From assembly GCA_023150875.1 (NCBI GenBank), contig JAKLKC010000008.1:1-64000 (forward strand): a stretch of 64,000 nucleotides of DNA, read 5' to 3'. A program made the position numbers and the translations under genes. Of this stretch, positions 55,197-63,961 are shown in pieces (the first letter of the stretch is position 1; the number at the start of each line of letters is the position of its first letter). The notes under the pieces are model-generated. The model did not search any database, was not told where the DNA came from, and worked only from the letters and a program-made list of their open reading frames with translations. Source of the stretch: Myxococcota bacterium. Lineage in GTDB: Bacteria > Myxococcota_A > UBA796 > UBA9615 > JAKLKC01.

Positions 55197-55724
55197 TCAG
55201 AACATCCAGCTCACGCCGAGCCGGCCGCCGTGGGGGCCGACGTCGAAGCGCAGGCCGAAGTGGGGGGCGACGGTGAGCTGGCCGCCCAGGGCGACGTCGG
55301 CGAAGAAGGTCCCCGCCACCCCGAAGTAGCGGTCCGCGACGTCGATGTTGAAGCCGAACTTGACGGCGATGTAGGGGGCGAAGACGTCGGTGATGAAGAA
55401 CTGGTAGCGGACCCCGCCCATGGGGGTGATGCCGGGCCAGGCGGTGTAGCCGGGCCACGGGCTCCAGGAGGAGACCTCGGCGCCGAACTCGACGTAGAAG
55501 GCGTCGTTCACGTCGGGGATGAAGCCCTTGGGGGCCACCGGGATCGCCACCTGGACGCCGACGCCCACCCGGTCCCACCCCAGCATCCCGTAGACGCTGA
55601 GGTCGGCGGGGTGCGCGTCGTCCCGCTGGACGATGTTGGCGGGCTCGGCGGACGCGGGGATGGGGGCGGCGGGTGCCGCGAGCGCGGCGGTGAGGGCGAG
55701 GGCGAGGCGGGTAGGCCGGGACAT
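55197..55724 (-). CDS. Small outer-membrane beta-barrel-like protein
   Basis: 175 residues with a Sec signal peptide (ending ASAEPAN) and alternating aromatic/polar strands (WDRVGVGVQVAIPV, RYQFFITDVFAPYIAVKFGF) to a C-terminal aromatic residue (SWMF), as in outer-membrane barrel proteins inserted by BamA. No functional motif. Convergent with the VWA gene. Confidence 0.7.
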   Translation of the reverse strand: MSRPTRLALALTAALAAPAAPIPASAEPANIVQRDDAHPADLSVYGMLGWDRVGVGVQVAIPVAPKGFIPDVNDAFYVEFGAEVSSWSPWPGYTAWPGITPMGGVRYQFFITDVFAPYIAVKFGFNIDVADRYFGVAGTFFADVALGGQLTVAPHFGLRFDVGPHGGRLGVSWMF

Positions 55725-55873
55725 GGGCTGGCTCCAGGACGCCCGCAGGGTTCCGTGCGGGCGGCGTGTTCGCGGGATCGGGATCGGCGGGCTCGATGCC
55801 GTACGTCCGGGAGGGCGGACAGGATACCGGCCTCCGGGAATGACCGAAACCTGGCGGGCAGCCGGAGAACGCC

Positions 55874-55903
55874 TTGACGTGCCTGCCGCGGGCGTGCTAT
55901 CGC
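55874..55903 (+). promoter_or_regulatory. Sigma-70-type promoter of the PilZ gene
   Basis: TTGACG, 18-base spacer and TATCGC, about 45 bases before the ATG. The remainder of 55725-55949 shows no gene. Confidence 0.5.
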
Positions 55904-55949
55904 GTGCCATGGGAGTACGTCGGGCATCTCGGCGCGACGGGAGCGGCCC

Positions 55950-56426
55950 ATGGACGAGCGAGACGAACGCCTGGCGCGCACCCGCCCCCTGTTCCAGGCG
56001 TACCCGCGCTGCGCACCGGAGCGGCCCGTGCGCGTCCCGCACCGCATCCCCGTGCGGTTCCGCGAGAAGCGGCAGGTCCCCGTGGACGCCCAGGGCGTGG
56101 TGGTCAACGTCAGCCTCACGGGCCTCTACGTCGCCGTCCGGCACCCGCCGGGGATCCAGGACATCGTCAACCTCTCCCTCCCCGGGCAGAGCGTGGACGG
56201 GGACGACCGCCCCCTCCGGCTCCGCGGCCAGGTGCGTTGGTGGAGGCAGGCGCGGGCCCGGGACGACGAGGCCCTGGGCTTCGGCGTGAAGATCCTGGAC
56301 TTCGCCTCCCCGGAGCAACGGGAACGTTACCGGGCCTTCGTCCAGCGGCTCATGGCCGCCCCGACGGGTACGGCGCCTTCGACCGGTCCCGCGCCCCCCG
56401 CGGTCCCCGCTCCCCCCGAAGGCTGA
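55950..56426 (+). CDS. PilZ-domain protein, candidate c-di-GMP receptor
   Basis: 158 residues. The PilZ core has the RxxxR-type element in RVPHRIPVRFRE and the [D/N]xSxxG element in NVSLTGLYV, the two parts that bind cyclic di-GMP, followed by a conserved VRWWRQ strand. A Pro/Ala tail ends the protein. No fused output domain; it would act by binding a partner. Confidence 0.85.
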   Translation: MDERDERLARTRPLFQAYPRCAPERPVRVPHRIPVRFREKRQVPVDAQGVVVNVSLTGLYVAVRHPPGIQDIVNLSLPGQSVDGDDRPLRLRGQVRWWRQARARDDEALGFGVKILDFASPEQRERYRAFVQRLMAAPTGTAPSTGPAPPAVPAPPEG

Positions 56427-56645
56427 GCCGGGCGGATCGGCGGGCGACTGTCGTCGACGAGCATCGCGACGAGCAGCACCGCCGCCATGCCCAGCGGCAA
56501 GAGCACTCCCCAGAGTGGCATCGCTCCCCCCCCACAACCACGGGCCCCCGCCCGTTCCCTCTCCCGCGCGCTCCGACCCTCCCGCCGCCGGGGCGGGAGC
56601 CTTCCTCGGCGAGACGGCGCTCGCGGGACGGTCAACGATAGGCCC

Positions 56646-57890
56646 TCACCGGTGACGTTGCCATAGGGTCTCGAGGCCGCCCACCACCTTTTCCGTGGGC
56701 GCCGGGCGGCGGCGCGGATCGGACGCGAGCAGGGCGACGATCGCATCGACCACGGGCAGCGGAACGCCCCTCTCCTCGAGGCGGCGGACGTCGGGGATCC
56801 CGGCGAGGATCGATCCCAGGAGCGCCGCGGGCTCGTCCTTCAAGTAGGGATACGTGCCCGTGAGGGTGTAGAAGAGGAGGACGCCCAGGGCATAGACCTC
56901 CCCCGCGACGTCGGGCCCGCGGCCCTGGATGCGTTCCGGCGGGAGCATCGGCAGGGTCCCCACCACGAGGCCCGGGGACGTGACCTCGGGGTCGAAGGGT
57001 CGCCGAGCGACGCCGAAGTCCGTCACCTTGACGACGTCCCCCCCGGTGACGAGCAGGTTCGCGGGCTTGAGGTCGCCGTGGACCACGCCGCGGCCCGCGA
57101 GGTAGTCCACCGCCCTCGCCACCTGGAGGACGACATGCAGGGCGCGTGGCAGCGGCAGGGGTCCCTCGGAGGTGACCAGGCGCTGGAGCGAGGGGCCTTC
57201 GACGTACTCCATCACCAGGCAGGCTTCCCGGGCGCCGAGGGAGAGGTCCACGAACCGGACGATGTTCGGGTGGTCCACCGCCTTGAGGACCTGGGCCTCC
57301 CGCAGGAAGCGGTACGTGCTGGCGGGGTCGTCGGCGATGCCCTCGCTGACCCTCTTGATGGCGACCCGCTCCCCCGTGTCCAGGGACTCGGCGAGGTAGA
57401 CCACGCCCATGCCCCCCCGGCCGATCACCTCGAGCACCCTGTAGCCGTTGTAGACCGGGGGCCGGTCCGCGTCGATGGGGCCCGTTGGGATGCGGTCGAC
57501 CACGTGCTCCACCGAGCGCGCCCGCGCGTTGTGGAGGAGGCGGCGGACCTTGGCCCGCAGCTCGCCGGCCTGGACGGGCTTCACGACGTAGTCGTCGGCC
57601 CCGGCCTCGAAGGCGGCCATCAGCGACTCCTCCTCGCCCCGGGCGGAGAGGATCAGGACCGGCAGGCGCTCCCGGGGGTAGTGGATCCGCAGGGCTTCCA
57701 GCACCTCGAGCCCGTCGAAGCCCGGCATCCCCAGGTCGGTGACCAGGAGGTCCGGCGGCTCGACGAGGCAACGGTGGATCCCGGCCCGGGCGTCGACGTA
57801 GGTCAGCAGCTCGATGCCTGTGTCCCCGAGGACCGCGGCCAGGGCGTCGAGCTGCTCCTGAGAGTCGTCGATCGCCACCACCACCGACAT
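56646..57890 (-). CDS. Response regulator-Ser/Thr protein kinase fusion
   Basis: 414 residues. The N-terminal receiver domain has the acidic pair in VVAIDDSQ, phospho-acceptor Asp 52 in VTDLGMPG and the Lys in VVKPV. After a linker (~125-145) comes a Hanks-type kinase: RGGMGVVYLAES, VAIKRVSE, GVVHGDLKPANLL (HGD in place of HRD), DFGVARR and the PPE-type motif LPPERI. A phosphorylation relay could therefore control Ser/Thr phosphorylation in one polypeptide. The ATG at 57890 avoids a short Arg-rich leader of the upstream ATG. No cognate histidine kinase adjoins. Confidence 0.9.
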   Translation of the reverse strand: MSVVVAIDDSQEQLDALAAVLGDTGIELLTYVDARAGIHRCLVEPPDLLVTDLGMPGFDGLEVLEALRIHYPRERLPVLILSARGEEESLMAAFEAGADDYVVKPVQAGELRAKVRRLLHNARARSVEHVVDRIPTGPIDADRPPVYNGYRVLEVIGRGGMGVVYLAESLDTGERVAIKRVSEGIADDPASTYRFLREAQVLKAVDHPNIVRFVDLSLGAREACLVMEYVEGPSLQRLVTSEGPLPLPRALHVVLQVARAVDYLAGRGVVHGDLKPANLLVTGGDVVKVTDFGVARRPFDPEVTSPGLVVGTLPMLPPERIQGRGPDVAGEVYALGVLLFYTLTGTYPYLKDEPAALLGSILAGIPDVRRLEERGVPLPVVDAIVALLASDPRRRPAPTEKVVGGLETLWQRHR

Positions 57891-58058
57891 CGCCACGCCC
57901 CGCCGACCCGACCGGTGGAATCGGCTCGCGCCGCCGGCCCTGGGGGCCAAGTCTATGCGGGATCGGGTCCGGTGACGATGGCCTTCCGCCGAGGGGGGGC
58001 GGGCACCAACGGCGGGTCGGCCCCGTCCGGACCCGCGGCTGCGCTCCGGTCCGGTCCA

Positions 58059-58087
58059 TTGACAACCCCCGGGGGGGTACCTAACAT
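58059..58087 (+). promoter_or_regulatory. Sigma-70-type promoter of the aminotransferase gene, with a C5G7 tract in the spacer
   Basis: TTGACA, a 17-base spacer and TAACAT; the spacer includes CCCCC-GGGGGGG at 58066-58077, similar to the tract in the KAS-cluster promoter at 44739. Leader about 18-25 bases. Confidence 0.7.
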
Positions 58088-58111
58088 CGCTGCCGCGCCA
58101 GGGGTGGATCG

Positions 58112-59605
58112 ATGCGATATCTTGATTTTCTCAAGGGAATTCGTGACGCGAGCGGGCCGCGCCGCGTCACCGGGCTGCCGGACGAGGTGCTCCTGCGGTT
58201 CCTCCCCCGCCATCCCGAGCTCGCCGCCGCCATCGAAGAGGCGGCCTCGACCCACCGGCGCCTCGGGGAGGAGCGCCCCGACCTGGTCGCCCTCCCCGAG
58301 GACGAGCTGGTGCGCGCGCTCCAAGCGGACCTCCTCAACTTCTACGCCGCGGACGCGGTGAACCCCTACGTGCCCCTGGCCGCCCGGGGCCCGTGGATCG
58401 TCACCGCCCACGGCGCGGTGGTCCACGACAGCGGCGGCTACGGGATGCTGGGCTTCGGCCACGCGCCCGAGGAGGTGCTGGCCCCCCTCCGGGAGCGCCA
58501 GGTCATGGCCAACGTGATGACGGCCTCGTTCAGCCAGCGCCGCCTGTTGGACCGGCTGGTGGCGGAGATCGGCCACCGCCGCCCCGCCGGATCCCCGCGG
58601 CCCTACGCGCGCTTCGTGTTCCTGAACAGCGGCTCCGAGGCGATGACCCTGGCCGGGCGTATCGCCGACGTCCAGGCCAAGGTCCTCACGGATCCGGGCG
58701 GTCCCCACGCCGGCGCGCGGCTCAAGTTCCTGTCGCTGCGCGGCTCCTTCCACGGGCGCACCGATCCCCCCGCCCGGGTCTCCGACTCCACCCAGGACGC
58801 CTACCGGGCCCTGGCGACGTTCCGGGACCACGACGTCCTGCTCCGCGCCACCCCCAACGACCCGGACGACCTCCGCGCCACGTTCGCCCGGGCCGAGGAG
58901 GAGGGGATCCACGTCATGGCGACCTTCCTGGAGCCCGTCCAGGGGGAAGGAGCGCCGGGGCGGGCCATCACCCCCGAGTTCTACCGGCTGGCCCGGGACC
59001 TGACCCGGCGGCACGGCTCGCTGCTGGTGGTGGACTCCATCCAGGCGGGGCTGCGCTGCCAGGGGGTGCTGTCCATCTGCGACTTCCCCGGCTTCGAGGA
59101 CTGCGAGCCCCCCGACGCCGAGGCGTTCTCCAAGGCGATCAACGCGGGGCAGTTCCCCCTGTCGGTCCTCGCCCTCGGCGAGGACGCCGCCCGGCTCTAT
59201 CGGCCCGGGATCTACGGCAACACCATGACCGCGAACCCCCGGGCCATGGACGTCGCCTGCGCCGTGATGGACCTGGTCACTCCCGAGCTGCGCGAGAACA
59301 TCCGCGCCCGGGGGCGGGAGATGGTGGCGCGGCTCCAGGAGCTGCGGGACGAGTTCCCGGACGTCATCGCCGGCGTCTCCGGCACGGGCCTGCTCTGCGC
59401 CGCGGACCTCGACCCGGCGCGGTACAAGGCGGCGGGCCGGGGCTCCCTGGAGGAGCGCCTGCGCCACAGGGGGATCGGCGTGATCCACGGCGGGAAGAAC
59501 GCCCTCCGGTTCACCCCCCACTTCCGGATCACGTCAGAGGAGATCGACCTCGCGGTCTCGGCGCTCCGGGACCTCCTGCGGGAGGACGCCGCGGCGGCGG
59601 CCTGA
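58112..59605 (+). CDS. Class III PLP-dependent aminotransferase
   Basis: 497 residues with a class III fold: FLNSGSEAMTLAGR, GSFHGRTDPP, FLEPVQGEG, LLVVDSIQAGLRC (Ser in place of the usual Glu of the DE motif), the PLP Lys in SKAINAG and NTMTANP. The ~95-residue N-terminal extension is unusual for ornithine- or GABA-type enzymes and resembles lysine 6-aminotransferase-like proteins. Substrate not determined. It is followed on the opposite strand, nine bases away, by LysRS. Confidence 0.85.
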   Translation: MRYLDFLKGIRDASGPRRVTGLPDEVLLRFLPRHPELAAAIEEAASTHRRLGEERPDLVALPEDELVRALQADLLNFYAADAVNPYVPLAARGPWIVTAHGAVVHDSGGYGMLGFGHAPEEVLAPLRERQVMANVMTASFSQRRLLDRLVAEIGHRRPAGSPRPYARFVFLNSGSEAMTLAGRIADVQAKVLTDPGGPHAGARLKFLSLRGSFHGRTDPPARVSDSTQDAYRALATFRDHDVLLRATPNDPDDLRATFARAEEEGIHVMATFLEPVQGEGAPGRAITPEFYRLARDLTRRHGSLLVVDSIQAGLRCQGVLSICDFPGFEDCEPPDAEAFSKAINAGQFPLSVLALGEDAARLYRPGIYGNTMTANPRAMDVACAVMDLVTPELRENIRARGREMVARLQELRDEFPDVIAGVSGTGLLCAADLDPARYKAAGRGSLEERLRHRGIGVIHGGKNALRFTPHFRITSEEIDLAVSALRDLLREDAAAAA

Positions 59606-59614
59606 GGCTCGGGC

Positions 59615-61216
59615 TCAGGCGCCACTCCCCTCGCGCCCGGCCAGGGCCCGGAGGCGGGCGACGGCCTCGTCGCGGCCGAGGGCGAGCACGAAGCTGCCGA
59701 GGCGGGGGCCCCGGGACTGGCCCAGGAGTCCCTCGTACACCGCCTGGAACAGGACCTTGGGGGGGACTCCCGCCTCGCGGGCGACGTCGAAGGAGAGGGC
59801 CTGGACCTCGTCGGCGTCCTGGCCCTCGGAGCCGGCGATCCGGTCCGCCAGCGCCCGGAGCAGCGGCGCCTCCTCTCCGGTGGGGGCGCGGAAGGACCGG
59901 TGGGGGGCCTCGAAGTCCCGGTCGAAGGCGATCGCCCCCGCGACCAGGCTCCGGGCCATGGCCTCGTTCTCCGGGGCGGAGATGGCGGGGTCGTACCGCG
60001 CCAGGTAGCCCAGGATCACCTCCTCGTCGTGCACTCCGAGGCAGGCGACGAGGTTCCGGACCAGGGACCAGTCCAGGCGCGAGGTCCAGCGGGGCGCCTC
60101 CCCCTCCTGGAAGAACCACGCGGGGATCCCCGGCCTCTCCGCCTCGGGGGTCGCGGGCAGGCGCCGGAGCTGGTCCAGGTACTCGTCCACGGCCTTCGGG
60201 ATCGCGTCGTAGGTCAGCTTCTTGGCCTTCCGCGGGCTCTGGTACAGGTAGTGGAGCAGGGACCCCACGGGGCCGTACTCGAGCCAGGAGTCCACCGTGA
60301 TGCCCTTGCCGACGGACTTGGAGATCTTCTGCCCCGACTCGTCCAGGAACATCTCGTAGAAGGAGCCCACCGGCGGGCGCCCCCCCAGGATCTCCACGAT
60401 CCGGGACGAGGCGGCGGCACTCTCGATGAGGTCCTTGCCGTACATCTCGTAGTCCACCCCGAAGGTCCACCAGCGCAGCGCCCAGTCGACCTTCCAGCCC
60501 ACCTTCGTCCCGCCGTCGGTCACGGGGATCTCCCCCGCCTCGCCGCATCCCCGGAACTCGGCGTACACGGCGTCGCAGGCGAAGGAGATCGACCCCCGGC
60601 CGGGGTGGTAGGCCGTCACCCGCGTGGTGTAGACCCGCCCGCACGAGGGGCACACGGGGAAGAAGGGGGACCAGTCCTCGCGCCTCTCCCGCTCGCCGCC
60701 CCCCAGGGTGGGGACGATCACCGAGCGCACCGCCTGGGCCCGCTCCAGGATCCGCAGCAGCCCTTCGTTGAACACCCCGGCGCGGTACTGGCGGGTGGAG
60801 GAGCGGAACTCGTACTCGAAGCCGAAGCGGTCCAGGAACTCCCGAAGGCGCCGGTTCATGTGGTCGGCGTAGGAGGCGTCGGTGCCGAAGGGGTCCGGGA
60901 CCGACGTGAGGGGCTTGCCCAGGTGGGGGCGCACCACCTCGGGGTTCGGGATGTTGAGGGGGACCTTCCGGAGGCCGTCCATGTCGTCGGAGAAGGCGAC
61001 GAGGCGGCTGGGCCTGCCGGTGAGGTGGGTGAAGGCGCGGCGGACGAAGGTGGTGCGGGCCACCTCGCTGAAGGTGCCGATGTGGGGCAGCCCCGAGGGT
61101 CCGTACCCGGTCTCGAAGACCACCTCGCGGCCCGGTGCGTCCCCCGAGACCGCCTCCATCAGGCGCTCGGCCTCCACGAAGGGCCAGGGGCGCGGGTCGG
61201 TGGGGGGGGCGGACAT
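59615..61216 (-). CDS. lysS: Class I lysyl-tRNA synthetase
   Basis: 533-residue class I LysRS (archaeal/spirochaete type), unrelated to the class II LysRS of E. coli. The HIGH-equivalent is GLPHIGTFSEV and the KMSKS-equivalent is GQKISKSVGKG. A zinc-ribbon-like part (CPSCGRV and a later Cys pair) and a C-terminal anticodon-binding helical cage follow. It charges tRNA-Lys. Start ATG 61216. Confidence 0.93.
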   Translation of the reverse strand: MSAPPTDPRPWPFVEAERLMEAVSGDAPGREVVFETGYGPSGLPHIGTFSEVARTTFVRRAFTHLTGRPSRLVAFSDDMDGLRKVPLNIPNPEVVRPHLGKPLTSVPDPFGTDASYADHMNRRLREFLDRFGFEYEFRSSTRQYRAGVFNEGLLRILERAQAVRSVIVPTLGGGERERREDWSPFFPVCPSCGRVYTTRVTAYHPGRGSISFACDAVYAEFRGCGEAGEIPVTDGGTKVGWKVDWALRWWTFGVDYEMYGKDLIESAAASSRIVEILGGRPPVGSFYEMFLDESGQKISKSVGKGITVDSWLEYGPVGSLLHYLYQSPRKAKKLTYDAIPKAVDEYLDQLRRLPATPEAERPGIPAWFFQEGEAPRWTSRLDWSLVRNLVACLGVHDEEVILGYLARYDPAISAPENEAMARSLVAGAIAFDRDFEAPHRSFRAPTGEEAPLLRALADRIAGSEGQDADEVQALSFDVAREAGVPPKVLFQAVYEGLLGQSRGPRLGSFVLALGRDEAVARLRALAGREGSGA

Positions 61217-61554
61217 GGGGGCCTCTCGCGGGGGCGCCGGCGCGGACCCCGCGGTGGCGCGTGGAAATGGGCGAGAACACTAGCGAGCCCCGGAGGGGGA
61301 GGCAAGGGCCGCCCGGCGGGGCCTCGTTGGCCCGCCTCCTCGCGGGCCGCCCGGGGAATCCGCCGCGCCCGCAGGTGTTATGATGCGCGCCCGGCGGGCG
61401 GACTGGGACTCGACGCTCCCCGGCGCGCCCTCCGGATCCCCCCAAGGCTCCCCCGCCGCCCCCGCTGCCGCGCGGACGCTCGCATTGACACGTCCCGCGG
61501 CCGGGTGATAGCACTGCCGGCCCCCATCCTGGGGGGCCCCACGGTCCACGCCGA
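61217..61554. other. Intergenic DNA between lysS and the porin-like gene
   Basis: 338 bases with no supported gene. It holds a TATGAT hexamer at 61379-61384 (no -35) and a TTGACA element at 61485, described separately. Confidence 0.5.
61485..61512 (+). promoter_or_regulatory. Candidate promoter of the porin-like gene
   Basis: A perfect TTGACA, 16-base spacer and GATAGC preceded by TG. Transcription would begin about 35 bases before the ATG. Confidence 0.45.
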
Positions 61555-62973
61555 ATGCGCTTTCGCCTCTCGCCTCCGCTGCTCCCCGCCCTGGTGGCCG
61601 TCCTGATCCCCGCCACCGCCGAGGCCGTGGACTTCCGCCTCGACGGCTACTACCGGGTGCGCGGTCGCGTCTACGACAGCACCTCCCTGACGAGGGCCGA
61701 CGACGAGCCCTACAAGCTGGGCACCGAGGCCTACCTGCAGCACCGGCTCCGCCTGGAGCCCCACCTGCGGATCAACCCCTTCGTCAACGTCTACACGCAG
61801 TTCGACCTGTTGGACCTGACCCACTTCGGCGCCTCGCCCGAGGTCCGGCAGATCGATCCCTGGGACGAGCTGGCGGCGGGCACCGGCGGGATCCCCGACA
61901 CGCTGACCGAGACGGTTCTCCCGGGCGAGGACTACAGCTCGAACATCGCCCTGAAGCGCGCCTGGGCCGAGGTGGAGACCCGCTACGTCGACTTCCGGTT
62001 CGGCCGCATGGGCAACCACTGGGGCATGGGGATCCTGGCCAACGACGGGAACTGCGACCGGTGCGACTTCGGGGACACCGTCGACCGGGTCCAGGTCCGG
62101 GGCCGGGTCGGCCCCGCCCAGCTCTCCCTGGCGTACCAGACCCACGCCGAGGGCCTGACCAACGTCGACGACGACGTGCAATCCCTCTTGTTCACGGGCG
62201 GTTACGCCTCGGAGCTCCACGGCGTCGGCGCCTACGTCGAGTACCGCACCAAGCCCAGCGAGTCCTTCCGGGGTCTCTACGCCGACGTCTGGGGGCGCGC
62301 CCGCCTCGGCCCCCTTCGCCTGGAGATCGAGGCCGCCCTGGTCTACGGGAAGTGGGCCGGGAGCCCGATCCCCGTGGACGGGGAGACCGGCGAGCCCCTG
62401 GCCCCCCTCTCGGTGGAGGACCTGACGATCCTCTCCAGCGGCGGCGCCCTCAGGGCGGACCTCTCCATGTCCCCAATCGCCGCCGGGCTGGAGGTGGGTT
62501 ACGCCACCGGTGACTCGGACCTCACCGACACCGAGGTCCACACCTTCAGCTTCGACCGGGACCATGACATCGCCCTCCTCCTCTTCCAGGAGCCCCTCCC
62601 CTCCCTGCTGACTCCCGACTCCTTCGACGAGCAGGACCGGCAGGTCGCCGCCGAGATCGACCCCGACGCCGTGGTGACGGGGACGGCGGTGAGCAACGCC
62701 TTCTACGTCACCCCCTACTTCGCTTACGACATCCGCGAGAACCTCACGGCGAAGGTCCAGCTCGCGGCGGCCTGGGCGCTGGTCCGGAACGAGCGGCTCA
62801 CCGGCGAGAAGAGCTTCTACGGCGTGGAGATCGGCGCCGACGTCTCCTGGCGTCTCTTCGAGAACTTCGAGCTGGGGGGACGGGCCGCCTTCCTGTTCCC
62901 CGGGGACGCCTTCGACGACGCACACCGCGCCTTCACGTTCGGCGGCGAGGCCCGCGCCATCGTGCGCTTCTAG
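61555..62973 (+). CDS. Outer-membrane porin-like protein
   Basis: 472 residues with a signal peptide (ending AEAVDF), then many amphipathic strands (VDFRLDGYYRVRGRVYD, RLRLEPHLRINPFVNVYTQ, FRFGRMGNHWGMGI) and a C-terminal aromatic strand (EARAIVRF). It resembles the TIGR04551 group of myxobacterial barrel proteins. The part around LPGEDYSSNIALKRA looks like the first plug/loop of a porin. Ligand not known. Confidence 0.78.
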   Translation: MRFRLSPPLLPALVAVLIPATAEAVDFRLDGYYRVRGRVYDSTSLTRADDEPYKLGTEAYLQHRLRLEPHLRINPFVNVYTQFDLLDLTHFGASPEVRQIDPWDELAAGTGGIPDTLTETVLPGEDYSSNIALKRAWAEVETRYVDFRFGRMGNHWGMGILANDGNCDRCDFGDTVDRVQVRGRVGPAQLSLAYQTHAEGLTNVDDDVQSLLFTGGYASELHGVGAYVEYRTKPSESFRGLYADVWGRARLGPLRLEIEAALVYGKWAGSPIPVDGETGEPLAPLSVEDLTILSSGGALRADLSMSPIAAGLEVGYATGDSDLTDTEVHTFSFDRDHDIALLLFQEPLPSLLTPDSFDEQDRQVAAEIDPDAVVTGTAVSNAFYVTPYFAYDIRENLTAKVQLAAAWALVRNERLTGEKSFYGVEIGADVSWRLFENFELGGRAAFLFPGDAFDDAHRAFTFGGEARAIVRF

Positions 62974-62989
62974 GATCGGGGGGCCGGGG

Positions 62990-63874
62990 GTGGAGGCGGG
63001 GGGCAGCTCCGGGCGGCGAGGGGGGCGCTACGCCGGCGTCGCCTTCACGAAGGTCCACGGGGCCGAGAACGACTTCGTCCTCGTCGACACCCGCCGCGGC
63101 GCGCCCACCGACCTCTCCGACTTCGCACGCGCCGTCTGCCCCCGGCGGACCGGCGTGGGGGCCGACGGGGTGCTGCTGGTGGAGGAGGCCCCGGGGTACG
63201 ACGCCCGCATGCGGGTGTTCAACGCCGACGGCAGCGAACCGGAGATGTGCGGCAACGGCGTGCGGTGCGTGGCCGCGTTCCTGGTGCGGAGCGGGTGGGC
63301 GACGGGGCCGACGGTGCGGGTGCTGACGGGGGCAGGCGAGGTCGCCTGCGAGGTCCTCTCCGGCGACGAAGTGGAGGCGGTCCTCGCCGTCCCCGGGTTC
63401 GCGGGGGCGAACCTGCCCGAGGGCGGGAGTCCGGACCGGCCCGCGGCGCTGCGCTTCGTCGGCCCGGGGGGCGAGGGAAGGATCGGGCTGTGCCTGTCCA
63501 TGGGGAACCCCCACTGCGTGGTGGCCCTCGGCGAGGGCGAGGCGGTGGACTCGGCTCCCCTCGACGCCATCGCCCGGGCCGTGGACGCCGCGGGCGCCTT
63601 CCCCGAGGGGGTGAACGTGGAGCTCTGCGAGCGGGTCGGCGCCCGGGAGCTCCGGGTGCGGGTGCGGGAGAGGGGGGTGGGCGAGACCCGGGCCTGCGGC
63701 ACCGGGGCGTCCGCGGCGGCGGTGGCCCTGCTCCCCCCCGGCGAGCCCGCGATCGTCCACCTGCCGGGCGGCGCGCTCCGGGTGGAGTGGCGGGGGCCGG
63801 GGAGCCCCGTGCGGATGCGGGGACCGGTGCGCGCCGTCTTCGAAGGGGTCCTGGCGCCGACCGGAGGGGCGTGA
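62990..63874 (+). CDS. dapF: Diaminopimelate epimerase DapF
   Basis: 294 residues. The two catalytic cysteines lie in MCGNGVRC and ACGTGASA, and the surrounding NADGSEPE and SMGNPHCVV are family hallmarks. It interconverts LL- and meso-diaminopimelate for lysine and peptidoglycan. GTG start, 17 bases after the porin-like gene. The next gene is dapA, so this is a lysine/DAP operon. Confidence 0.95.
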   Translation: MEAGGSSGRRGGRYAGVAFTKVHGAENDFVLVDTRRGAPTDLSDFARAVCPRRTGVGADGVLLVEEAPGYDARMRVFNADGSEPEMCGNGVRCVAAFLVRSGWATGPTVRVLTGAGEVACEVLSGDEVEAVLAVPGFAGANLPEGGSPDRPAALRFVGPGGEGRIGLCLSMGNPHCVVALGEGEAVDSAPLDAIARAVDAAGAFPEGVNVELCERVGARELRVRVRERGVGETRACGTGASAAAVALLPPGEPAIVHLPGGALRVEWRGPGSPVRMRGPVRAVFEGVLAPTGGA

Positions 63875-63961
63875 CGGGACCGGACACGAACCACCCCCCG
63901 GGGCGGACGCCGCGGGGTGCACGGCGGGGCCCGGGGCCACCGCCGGGCGGAGAGAGGGTCG

